This document shows, piece by piece, positions 24,508-32,479 of a stretch of DNA of 64,000 bases. How positions within the stretch are numbered: the stretch's first letter is position 1; every line of letters begins with the position of its first letter. The DNA is taken from contig JAIXSZ010000033.1 of NCBI GenBank assembly GCA_027484425.1, forward strand, positions 1-64,000, written 5' to 3'. Both the position numbers and the translations under genes were made by a program. Origin of the DNA: Sphingobacteriales bacterium (GTDB taxonomy: Bacteria > Bacteroidota > Bacteroidia > Chitinophagales > Chitinophagaceae). The notes under the pieces were generated by a model. It did not search any database. It worked only from the letters and a program-made list of their open reading frames with translations, and was not told where the DNA came from.

Positions 24508-27033
24508 CTATAGGTAGTGTAGAAATGGGACATCGGGCAAAGGTTTTTCTAACTCACCAACGACAGGAGCGTATTTCTTCACCTCATTATTGAACGACCT
24601 TCTTGCGGTTCGGTCGGTTGATATATTAGTGAATATATTTCGCAACTCTCTGTATGCTGAATCCCTCAATTCTTCACCCTCTTTACCTTCAATGTCCTGT
24701 AAAAAACTTAAAGCACTGTACTTGATATATAAATCATCTGTTGATAAAGTAAAGGCAATTACGGCAAGGCGGTTTGCTATTTTCATCGGCATTTTATCCT
24801 TAGCTTCGAGGTGAATAATAAAGTCGTTTTCTTTAACCATGACTAGTTCACTACGTATGAAATCTAAGAAATCCTGCCTTACACCATACAATCTTTGATA
24901 AGCTCCAACTAATGTCATATCTCCCTTTACCTTCTTATCCTGTAGCATTATTAAAACCGCCTGCTTTATGCTATGCAAAATATAAGCGGCTTTAATGTTG
25001 TTTGTAAATAACTTACGGGTACTAGCGATAACCTCCAACTCAGCCTTTAAATACAAAGAGGAAGTGAAAAGACTCCCATGTGATACTTTCTTGCCATCTA
25101 AATAAAACACTGTTGGTTTATTTCCAGATTCGCCATTAGCCGACTTAGAACGACTGCCAATACTTTTTTGTATTAATTCGTGTGATTCCTTGACACTGAG
25201 ATTTTTAACCTTATCTAATACCTCTGTAGGTATTATTTCCATTAGGGAATCAACCATATTGTCACTTAAGAAATACAGCTTGACAATATCTTTCTCATGA
25301 TATTTTATGCTTATAAGTTGTGCATTGCAGAATTGATCATTTAAAGAAGCCCAAAGAACATAGGAGGATAAATCACTGCCAAATTGGGGTTTGCTTTTCA
25401 CAAGGGCATTGTGCCCCCTTTCCATTATGTATTCTTCGAATGTCGGATATTGGTAACCTATATTAACTCCTTGAGCATTCTGAATTTCCATAAGCCCTTC
25501 AATCTCTAGTAAACCCTCTTTCTTTAATTCATCATATATAGTACGTAGTTGCGATATTGAAGTGTATTGATCTTTAAATTTCTCAACCCTTTTATCTTTT
25601 GTGAACCAAACAGGCAATCTTTCAACCAATGGCGTATACGCATTGATGTTCTTATATCCTTCATAATGAAACGTATTTGATTCATATTTGATCGTAAATG
25701 TAGCATTGGGGTCTGGCTCAATTAGATGCGTTGGCTCGTACATAAATATATGAATATCACCGCTTGTGCGTTGCCTACCTATAGCTTGGACAATGGATGG
25801 TATTCCGTCACTGAAAATTGAAGATGAATTTTTTGTTGTAATAACTGGAAGTATAATTACATACACGCATTGTGCATTTGCCCGTCTCTTTGTAATATTA
25901 ATTCCTGTTTTGAAAATTGTGCCGATATTATTGCCTGTGGGCCAAAATTTATTCTTCCTATCTTGGGTTAATACGTTGAATTTATATGGAGCAACAAACT
26001 CAAAAAATGGGTTTACTTTACCATTACTGTCTTTAGCCGCTAATAACGCATAAGCTAAGGCTTTTGTACCTGTCAAGATATTGACCTGTTTGTCCTTACT
26101 GTCTTTCAGTATCTCTTTTAAATATTGTAATGGAGCGAGTTCTTTGCTACTATATTCCTCTCCAACTATATGCAAATGAAGCCTAGAGATTAGCTCTGAT
26201 TTACACCGTATCCTTGGCAGAGATAACAACATAATGTTCCTCCTCGTAAGTAGTGCGATAAACTTCACTACGGGGTATGCCTCTGCTGTGAAGGTTGCGC
26301 TTAATACAAAGCATTTCTGTACAACATTTTTCCACTTCATGAGGTTCGGTATGAATTGTGGAGCAAAGTTGTCTATTGCCTCATGAATCTCATCATAAAA
26401 CATAATTACCCTTCTGTTCCCTTCCTGACAGTATTTTAGTAAGGTGTCGAGGTAGTCTCGCTTAATTTTAGACTGGTCAAATGAGTCTTCACCAGGGTTA
26501 CCTAAAAGACAATTTATAGTCATGATGTGTACCTTCTTAGTGACAGCTTCATTTAGAATGTCTGTATAGTCCTCACCGCTTGGCACTGCTTTCAAACTTT
26601 CATAGTTATATGCAGATATACCCATTCCTTTATGTAAAACCGCAAAATCTTTTTCTACTAATTTTCTAAACGGGCTTAAAACGAAAATAACTTTATCGTC
26701 TTCTTTAGAGTATCTTTCTATCAATTCATAGCAACTTTGGGACTTCCCTCTACCGACCTGTAAGTCAATTACAAATGTGAGGTTATCCTCAAGCTTCGCA
26801 TAAGCTTCAAGTAAATCTCCAGTTATATAGTCATCAATTAGATCTGCTTCAGGCCAATTTTCTCTCTTGTTAACTACGTAAGGAAATATTACATTGAACC
26901 CATCGGCTTGAATTTCGTTAGTTGGTAAATCAAAACTGTCAATTCTCTGTTCAACAGAATTAGGGGTAAAATCTATATCAGTTACAATATAACGGTCAGC
27001 CATAGTAGGAGATTGGCTCGTAAATATAGGCAT
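24508..27033 (-). CDS. SF2-type helicase of the element backbone
   Basis: A protein of 841 residues (ATG 27033) or 831 (ATG 27003). The Walker A is unusual, QVGRGKSQS (about 92-100), lacking the usual TGSGKT. Motif II is YDEIHEA, motif III LSATFT, and a C-terminal motif VI-like segment reads QAIGRQRTSG. The last 350 residues are of unknown fold. The layout fits replication-origin-type helicases of mobile elements better than restriction helicases, but that is a judgement. It stands alone, convergent with the RepA-like gene across the repeat-rich region. Confidence 0.75.
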   Translation of the reverse strand: MPIFTSQSPTMADRYIVTDIDFTPNSVEQRIDSFDLPTNEIQADGFNVIFPYVVNKRENWPEADLIDDYITGDLLEAYAKLEDNLTFVIDLQVGRGKSQSCYELIERYSKEDDKVIFVLSPFRKLVEKDFAVLHKGMGISAYNYESLKAVPSGEDYTDILNEAVTKKVHIMTINCLLGNPGEDSFDQSKIKRDYLDTLLKYCQEGNRRVIMFYDEIHEAIDNFAPQFIPNLMKWKNVVQKCFVLSATFTAEAYPVVKFIALLTRRNIMLLSLPRIRCKSELISRLHLHIVGEEYSSKELAPLQYLKEILKDSKDKQVNILTGTKALAYALLAAKDSNGKVNPFFEFVAPYKFNVLTQDRKNKFWPTGNNIGTIFKTGINITKRRANAQCVYVIILPVITTKNSSSIFSDGIPSIVQAIGRQRTSGDIHIFMYEPTHLIEPDPNATFTIKYESNTFHYEGYKNINAYTPLVERLPVWFTKDKRVEKFKDQYTSISQLRTIYDELKKEGLLEIEGLMEIQNAQGVNIGYQYPTFEEYIMERGHNALVKSKPQFGSDLSSYVLWASLNDQFCNAQLISIKYHEKDIVKLYFLSDNMVDSLMEIIPTEVLDKVKNLSVKESHELIQKSIGSRSKSANGESGNKPTVFYLDGKKVSHGSLFTSSLYLKAELEVIASTRKLFTNNIKAAYILHSIKQAVLIMLQDKKVKGDMTLVGAYQRLYGVRQDFLDFIRSELVMVKENDFIIHLEAKDKMPMKIANRLAVIAFTLSTDDLYIKYSALSFLQDIEGKEGEELRDSAYRELRNIFTNISTDRTARRSFNNEVKKYAPVVGELEKPLPDVPFLHYL

Positions 27034-27262
27034 AGAATGTATTGCCTATGCATGTGTAGTTTATTTTATATTTTACTCATGAACATTTTCGGAGTTCCTG
27101 CCGAGTTGTCGGCTTGCTCGTTAATCTGGCTCTCCTTTGAACTCTGGCCAGTTCGATGCGTCTCAGAGAATATTTATGCTCCTATTTGATAGGACCCAGG
27201 TTAACGAGAGAAGATTCAATCCACTTTCAAAGTTGCCACTAAATCCACCTGAAATGGAGCGA

Positions 27263-27976
27263 CTATTTTCTGCCATCTGGCATGTCTGATTTGGAAATGT
27301 TAGTGCCTAAAGCTGCCTCCTCTTCTGGTGTCAGTTTTACGTTATCGTAAAAATCCAACTTTAAAGGCGAAAGCGTTCCCTGTTCTGCCTGCTCCGTTCG
27401 CTCTTTCTTAGTCTGTATCAGAAATTCAATCATGTCATGAGTAAAAAAATCTCTTAGGCTGTTTTCCCAAATGGATGGGTTTATGAGCAGTGATGCGCTG
27501 CTTCTTTCATATAACATCGCTAATTCATTCTTTGCTAATATTGGGTATGCAACCATATATTCGTCTTCCCAAGTAGAATTACAAGACTTGAAATCATCCC
27601 AATCACGTAGATTGTCATATTCAATTAAAAACTGTTGAAATTCCAAACCATCAACGGTGCGCAACATCCTATCTAAGTCAAGGGGAATTAATTGGTTTAA
27701 GTTCTTTGTTTGATGCTGATTATCATTTTGCCAGCGTTCTCTTAGTTGATTTGTCCATGCCAAATTCTTATTAAATGACAGCCCAATTTGCGGCTCGATT
27801 ATGTCGCCCCAAAATGTAGATCTATCATTTATCGTATATGGGTAGAAAGCATCACCTTTTATAAGATAATCCCAATGCTTGATAGCCTGCTCTTCCGTAA
27901 ACGGATAGTGCAACGAGATATACTCTATGGCGAAATCTAGGTTCTGCAGCAGGAAATCTCTAAGTTGGGCGTTCAT
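27263..27976 (-). CDS. hypothetical protein
   Basis: A protein of 237 residues from ATG 27976; a TTG further upstream is less likely. It is soluble, acidic and Trp-rich in the middle (DWDDF, TWEDEY), with an acidic C-terminal tail. No family is recognised. It follows the membrane-anchored gene by 23 bp in the same direction, so the two form an operon near the integrase. Confidence 0.7.
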   Translation of the reverse strand: MNAQLRDFLLQNLDFAIEYISLHYPFTEEQAIKHWDYLIKGDAFYPYTINDRSTFWGDIIEPQIGLSFNKNLAWTNQLRERWQNDNQHQTKNLNQLIPLDLDRMLRTVDGLEFQQFLIEYDNLRDWDDFKSCNSTWEDEYMVAYPILAKNELAMLYERSSASLLINPSIWENSLRDFFTHDMIEFLIQTKKERTEQAEQGTLSPLKLDFYDNVKLTPEEEAALGTNISKSDMPDGRK

Positions 27977-27999
27977 TCGCTGTATGTTGAGCAAGTGTA

Positions 28000-28461
28000 T
28001 TATTGGTCTTTTGTGATGCGAAGGCTAAAGGTTTCAACTGTCAAGTAGCCTTTAGACTGCTCTCCATCATATCCTTGCAGCCGCTTATACATCGCATTGG
28101 TGGCATCCTCGTATCTTCTGTAACTGTCACTCGGTGCCGATACGTTACTGATATATTCAAGGTCTGGCATGGCAGCGATTTTCTCCCTGATTTGCAGTAT
28201 AGCTGCATTCTTTTTTCGGGTTGTCTTTTCATCACTATCCAATCGAGTTACTTCAACCACGTTGGATATAAAGTGTTTTTCAATTGTGCCATTATGCCCT
28301 TTTAGCTTGTATTTAGCCGTAACATCAAAGTAACCATATCTTATTTGGCTATTCGACCTAACGACAAGAAGCCAATATGCGCCAAGACCGACAACCAAGA
28401 TAACCAGACCCGATATTGCTAACGACCTGCCTTTTCGACTGTTAGTATTGGAATAATTCAT
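28000..28461 (-). CDS. single-pass membrane protein of unknown function
   Basis: A protein of 153 residues. A short basic N-terminus is followed by one membrane helix (about 14-34) and a soluble, charged C-terminal region. No domain is recognised. It is first in the two-gene unit and divergent from the XRE regulator, which may control it. Confidence 0.7.
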   Translation of the reverse strand: MNYSNTNSRKGRSLAISGLVILVVGLGAYWLLVVRSNSQIRYGYFDVTAKYKLKGHNGTIEKHFISNVVEVTRLDSDEKTTRKKNAAILQIREKIAAMPDLEYISNVSAPSDSYRRYEDATNAMYKRLQGYDGEQSKGYLTVETFSLRITKDQ

Positions 28462-28517
28462 TAGTAGATTGTTTGAACGTGAAAGTATGGTTTTTTGAAT
28501 TACATAGCAAATTTGCT

Positions 28518-28796
28518 ATGGTGCAGATGGAGCGCTTACAGTCCCTTTGTGCAGTGAGTAAAGGAACCTACTATAGGGACGAGCAAGGGGTAACAGCCTT
28601 CGGCAACAAACTCCGTGAGATACGCCTGAAAAAAGGCTATTCACAGGAGCGACTTGCTAATGAAGCTGGCATACCGCCCTCGCAGATAAGCAGGATAGAA
28701 ACAGGGGTAATTAATACGTCCCTGTCCCATATCTGCCTAATTGCTCGTATCCTTAAAGTAAAGCCCAAGGATTTGATGGACTTTACACTTGATTAG
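28518..28796 (+). CDS. XRE-family helix-turn-helix regulator
   Basis: A protein of 92 residues from ATG 28518 (a TTG at 28473 would add 15). The HTH_3 domain occupies about 25-85, with LREIRLKKGYSQERLANEAG and the recognition helix PSQISRIETG. Single-domain XRE proteins beside an integrase usually control excision or cargo expression. It is divergent from the membrane-protein operon. Confidence 0.85.
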   Translation: MVQMERLQSLCAVSKGTYYRDEQGVTAFGNKLREIRLKKGYSQERLANEAGIPPSQISRIETGVINTSLSHICLIARILKVKPKDLMDFTLD

Positions 28797-28806
28797 AATA
28801 CCTGAC

Positions 28807-28923
28807 TTACTTCCTGTGGATATACTTCATCGGACTACAGATGAAATCCCAAATCACTAACAGTATCAGGGTGCATATAATTATGAATACGGTTCGCAGG
28901 AACTTGATTGCAGACTCCATCAT
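28807..28923 (-). CDS. 38-residue single-helix membrane peptide coupled to the integrase
   Basis: Two tandem ATG codons (28923 and 28920) overlap the integrase TGA stop, and the stop codon is at 28807-28809. The product is a charged N-terminus, one hydrophobic helix rich in Ile/Leu/Val (about 12-27) and a basic tail ending HRK. The overlap with the integrase stop suggests translational coupling. Function unknown; it resembles small type I toxin-like or regulatory membrane peptides only in shape. Confidence 0.45.
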   Translation of the reverse strand: MMESAIKFLRTVFIIICTLILLVIWDFICSPMKYIHRK

Positions 28924-30161
28924 GACTTACGCTTTTTAGAAGGTTTAGCCTTGCTACCACTCAGCTTATCGCCGAGCATAGCCATATCACCACTAATCTT
29001 AAAGTCAACCACCTTACTGTATATCTGCGTAGTTTTAATATTAGTATGACCGAGCATTTTTGACACAGTTTCGATAGGCACACCGTTCGATAGGGTTACA
29101 GTAGTGGCAAACGAATGCCGAGCGATGTGAAAGGTCAGCTTCTTGGTAATGTTGCACACATCGGCAATTTCCTTAAGGTAAGCATTCGTCTTCTGGTTTG
29201 ACGGCACTTGGAACACGCAACCCTTAGACACTGAAACTTTCATCTTTTGCTTCTCAATAATCGCCAGAGCTTGTGGTAATAATGGTATCGGCACTCTGGT
29301 ACTGGTCTTCGCTCTGAATGTCTGTATCCATAACTTACCATCAATACCCTTTACTATTTCATCATGTTTTAGCTTCTTCACATCAGCATATGCCAACCCT
29401 GTATAGCAACTGAATACGAAAATGTCCCTGACCTGCTCTAATCTTGTTGTGGCGAATTCCTTAGCCTGTATCCTGTCGATTTCTTCCTGGGTCAAACATT
29501 CCCTCACAACCTGATGCAGGGTGCATTTAAACGCTTTAAACGGGTCGTGCTTAAGCCACTCCATACCTATGCCATAGTTTATTACTCGCTTTAGGAACTG
29601 GATATATTTAATGGTAGTGTTGTGCGCTATATGCTCGTCTGCTTTCAGGTATAGTTCAAAGCCCATCAGGAAACCTTTGTTTAGCTGGTCTAGGGCAATA
29701 TCATTGCTCTTGTACTGTTTTTTAAGAAACCCTAACACTTTGAGTTTTAGAGTGCCATACTTGGTGTATGTAGCCTTACTGACCTCTATACCAACCCTGC
29801 GCTTGACATAGGCGTTATGGAGGTCTAATAGCCTTATCAGGTATTCTGACTGCTCTCCAGGACTGCGCAGTTTCTCAGCTATTAGCTTTGAAGATACGGG
29901 GAGATCTTTCTTTATGTATTCCGTATAAATCTCTGTTACCTTGGTATGTAGTGCTGCCAATAGCTTGTTGTTGGTAAAGGCATCTTCGTCCTGATTCTTG
30001 ATACGGCTTTTAGTCGCATCCCAATGGGTATCCTTTACTGTTACTCCAGTATTCACTCTTTCTCTTTTTCCTGCGATGATGATACTAAGGTATATGGTGC
30101 GCTTCTGTGTCGCAGCACTTGCTTTTTGTAGGAAATACGATATATATAGACGGTTGTCCAT
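28920..30161 (-). CDS. tyrosine recombinase (element integrase)
   Basis: A protein of 413 residues with the Bacteroidota integrase layout: an N-terminal arm-binding region, a SAM-like core-binding domain (about 110-210) and the catalytic domain. HIARHSF carries the His-x-x-Arg pair and LGHTNIKTTQIYSK carries the second His and the Tyr nucleophile. The position of the first catalytic Arg reads TGLAYAD, so that Arg is missing, as is known for IntDOT-type enzymes. It lies directly inside the tRNA-Ser repeat, so it is the integrase of this island. Confidence 0.95.
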   Translation of the reverse strand: MDNRLYISYFLQKASAATQKRTIYLSIIIAGKRERVNTGVTVKDTHWDATKSRIKNQDEDAFTNNKLLAALHTKVTEIYTEYIKKDLPVSSKLIAEKLRSPGEQSEYLIRLLDLHNAYVKRRVGIEVSKATYTKYGTLKLKVLGFLKKQYKSNDIALDQLNKGFLMGFELYLKADEHIAHNTTIKYIQFLKRVINYGIGMEWLKHDPFKAFKCTLHQVVRECLTQEEIDRIQAKEFATTRLEQVRDIFVFSCYTGLAYADVKKLKHDEIVKGIDGKLWIQTFRAKTSTRVPIPLLPQALAIIEKQKMKVSVSKGCVFQVPSNQKTNAYLKEIADVCNITKKLTFHIARHSFATTVTLSNGVPIETVSKMLGHTNIKTTQIYSKVVDFKISGDMAMLGDKLSGSKAKPSKKRKS

Positions 30162-30382
30162 AATGCTTTGGTTTTAAAGCACCAACATGTGTCCTCACTC
30201 AACGGATATGTATATGTAATTGTCTGTCAACGAATTAGACAGTGTTTTTTCTTGACACGGCGATTTTGGCCTTCTGTCATGAGCGTGACACGGAATCTCT
30301 CCGTTTCCCCTTATTCCACGAAGTCGGCTTCGTGGCCCAAACGCCATAACTCACAGTAAACAAGCCATTTACCGCTCTAAAA
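30162..30382. promoter_or_regulatory. integrase upstream region with possible recombinase-binding repeats
   Basis: It contains the direct repeat TGACACGG at 30253-30260 and 30286-30293 (33 bp apart), an inverted CTGTC/GACAG around 30222-30241 and a perfect 8-bp hairpin CCACGAAG/CTTCGTGG (30316-30323 and 30328-30335, TCGG loop). Such repeats between integrase and attachment core fit arm-type or excisionase sites, but none is proven. Confidence 0.4.
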
Positions 30383-30411
30383 CAAAAAAGCCTCACATAT
30401 CTGTGAAGCTT
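30383..30411 (-). terminator. terminator of tRNA-Ser supplied from the island side
   Basis: On the minus strand AAGC-T-TCACA pairs with TGTGA-G-GCTT and is followed by TTTTT. It lies just past the tRNA 3' end, inside the attachment repeat boundary. The terminator therefore belongs to the integrated element. Confidence 0.75.
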
Positions 30412-30415
30412 TGGA

Positions 30416-30430
30416 GCGGAGAGAGAGGGA
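30416..30430. repeat. right attachment-site repeat (attR candidate) within the tRNA-Ser 3' end
   Basis: Identical 15-mer to 2045-2059. It covers the acceptor 3' strand, the discriminator base and the 3' half of the T stem of tRNA-Ser, so integration rebuilt a complete tRNA. Confidence 0.8.
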
Positions 30431-30501
30431 TTCGAACCCCCGGACCTATTACAGTCAACAGTTTTCAAGACTGCCGCAATCGACCGCTCTGCCATCTCTC
30501 C
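30417..30501 (-). tRNA. tRNA-Ser (anticodon UGA)
   Basis: An 85-nt cloverleaf. The acceptor GGAGAGA/TCTCTCC is perfect. The anticodon loop CTTGAAA has TGA at 34-36, a long class II variable arm is present, and the T loop is TTCGAAT. CCA is not encoded. It is the integration target of the island. Confidence 0.95.
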
Positions 30502-30700
30502 GAGGGCAAAATTATATAAGCAGGTCGATATTCAGAAACATTTTTCAAGTCTTTGCCACATATTTTTTTACTCAAAGTCTTGATATCTAGAGTTGTTTGT
30601 AAGTAGTTGATAATCAATGTTTTATGATAACAGTAGAGTATATATTTGTGTGTGGGCCCTATGAGATAAGATTAGGTGATGTATATGTGGTGGATAATAT

Positions 30701-31123
30701 TTATGCATTTTTGAAAAAACGAACCGCTAATTCATATCCTGCTAAACCTAGTCCGCTTATGGTACCAATGCATTTACTAGCAATAAAAGAAGTCTTGCGA
30801 TATTCTTCTCTTGCCATTATATTAGATATATGTACTTCCAGCACAGGTATGCCTATACTACTCACAGCATCTGCTAATGCTATGCTAGTATGAGTGTAGG
30901 CGCCGGCATTTAATATCACAGCTGCATGAGTATCCATGCAGCTGTGTAGATAATTGATTAATTCTCCTTCAACGTTACTCTGATAATAGTCTATGTTAAC
31001 GTCGGGATACATTTCTTTTAGTGAAACCAGATAGGTTTCGAAATCCTGATTGCCATAAATTTCGGGCTCTCTTTTGCCCAATAGATTCAGATTTGGGCCG
31101 TTAATTATTGCTACATTCAGCAT
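30701..31123 (-). CDS. aroQ: 3-dehydroquinate dehydratase type II
   Basis: A protein of 140 residues, the normal length. It catalyses the third step of the shikimate pathway (3-dehydroquinate to 3-dehydroshikimate) in the cytosol. The N-terminal signature INGPNLNLLGKREPEIYG carries the catalytic Arg and Tyr, and EVHISN holds the substrate-binding His. mqnE lies 15 bp upstream in the same direction. Both serve chorismate-derived metabolism, because futalosine-route menaquinone starts from chorismate. Confidence 0.95.
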   Translation of the reverse strand: MLNVAIINGPNLNLLGKREPEIYGNQDFETYLVSLKEMYPDVNIDYYQSNVEGELINYLHSCMDTHAAVILNAGAYTHTSIALADAVSSIGIPVLEVHISNIMAREEYRKTSFIASKCIGTISGLGLAGYELAVRFFKNA

Positions 31124-31138
31124 ATTGTTCCGTAGTTT

Positions 31139-32287
31139 TTATGCTGTTGCTTCATAGGTTTTCAATTCATTATATAATGTGTCTCTTTCTACAGGCGTAC
31201 GTCCTACTGCTGTAATAAGATCGCATAACTCCTCAGTAGACATACTTGGGGTTTGCTCTTCGGATCCTGCCATAGAATATATTTTGGTGGTATCGTCGAT
31301 TGTGCCATCTAGGTCATTAACTCCAAAAGAAAGTGTTAGTTGAGCTGTTTGTCTACCCAGCATTGGCCAATATGCTTTCAGATTTCTAAAGTTGTCCATA
31401 AAAATTCTTGCAATTGCATACATCCGCAAATCTTCAGTTATGGTAGATTCTGAAATGTGCGACATGTCGTTACCAGCGTTACGAAACTTAAGTGGGATAA
31501 AACAATTGAAACCACCTGTGATATCTTGTAATGCTCGTAAACGGCTCATGTGGTCTATTCTATGTTTGTATTGCTCCACATGTCCATAAAGCATGGTAGC
31601 ATTAGAGTGCATACCGAGACTGTGGGCAGTTTGATGAATATGTAACCATCCATCACCGTCTACTTTATCGGCACATATAATATTGCGGACTTCTAGAGCA
31701 AATATCTCTGCACCGCCACCAGGTAAAGACTGTAATCCAGCATCTTTTAGTTTTTGCATACCCTCCTCTATGGTAAGTTTAGCTTTCCTGAACATGTAAT
31801 CCAGTTCTACAGCTGTAAATCCTTTCAAGTGCAGGTCGGGTCTATGTGCTTTAATGCGCGTAAGTAACTCACAGAAAAATTCAAGATTCATTTTTGGGTG
31901 TACACCACCTACAATATGCACTTCTGTTACTGGTTGGCCGTCGTATTTTCTTACAATGTCCATCATTTGTTCTATGCTTAACTCCCAACCTTCATCTCTA
32001 TGTTTGTATTGGCGGGAGTAGGAGCAAAAATTGCAAGTAAAGACACATACATTGGTAGGCTCGATATGGAAATTTCTGTTGAAATAGACCTTGTTTTTAT
32101 GCAGGTCGTTTGAAATATAGTTGGCGAGAGCACCTACAAAACTCAATTCGCCTTTCTCGAACAGCGCTAGTCCCTCCTCTTCAGATATTCGTTCACGGTT
32201 GTATACTTTTTCGGCTATAGACAATAATTGTGCATCTGTATCTGCCATTCTGAAAATATCTGTCATGTTCATAACCATCGCTTCCAT
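31139..32287 (-). CDS. mqnE: aminodeoxyfutalosine synthase (radical SAM)
   Basis: A protein of 382 residues. The radical-SAM cluster motif CVFTCNFC is at Cys81/85/88. The sequence has the MqnE-type segments HIVGGVHP and the FIPLKF stretch. It converts 3-(1-carboxyvinyloxy)benzoate and SAM to aminofutalosine in the futalosine route to menaquinone. MqnC and CofH are close relatives; gene length and internal motifs favour MqnE. Several ATGs lie in the first 14 codons, so the exact start is uncertain. Confidence 0.9.
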   Translation of the reverse strand: MEAMVMNMTDIFRMADTDAQLLSIAEKVYNRERISEEEGLALFEKGELSFVGALANYISNDLHKNKVYFNRNFHIEPTNVCVFTCNFCSYSRQYKHRDEGWELSIEQMMDIVRKYDGQPVTEVHIVGGVHPKMNLEFFCELLTRIKAHRPDLHLKGFTAVELDYMFRKAKLTIEEGMQKLKDAGLQSLPGGGAEIFALEVRNIICADKVDGDGWLHIHQTAHSLGMHSNATMLYGHVEQYKHRIDHMSRLRALQDITGGFNCFIPLKFRNAGNDMSHISESTITEDLRMYAIARIFMDNFRNLKAYWPMLGRQTAQLTLSFGVNDLDGTIDDTTKIYSMAGSEEQTPSMSTEELCDLITAVGRTPVERDTLYNELKTYEATA

Positions 32288-32479
32288 TTTTCTGTGTTTG
32301 TTTTTACAACTTATTCTATTGCAAAGTTATGTCTATCTATTTAATAACAGTAACTATTGGTCTATCTGGGTATTGAGCAAACAATTTAAATAGTAAACAA
32401 TTTTTCTACAATTACCTTGTGCAAACCTTCATTATCTATATCTTTATGGAGCATTTTTTATTGGTTATACAATTTTCTT

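Larger units (their letters stand above)
2060..30415. mobile_element. integrated element (genomic island) in tRNA-Ser carrying a defence cluster
   Basis: The region lies between the two 15-bp repeats. It contains the tyrosine integrase at its right end, an XRE-type regulator, two RecA/RepA-like ATPases, an SF2 helicase, several hypothetical genes and about 16 kb of defence genes. I see no conjugation (Tra), relaxase or phage structural genes, so it looks like a non-conjugative integrative element or phage-satellite-like island. Self-replication by the RepA-like and helicase genes is possible but inferred. Confidence 0.8.

Noticed and set aside
2060-30415. CRISPR array, retron or diversity-generating retroelement
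   Set aside because: No regular repeat-spacer array, no reverse transcriptase and no template/variable repeat pair was found.
2060-30415. Conjugative element or prophage
   Set aside because: No relaxase, Tra, capsid, portal, terminase or tail gene is recognisable in the 28 kb.
30277-30495. 72-codon minus-strand frame through the tRNA
   Set aside because: It is read through tRNA-Ser and the attachment repeat; an artefact.
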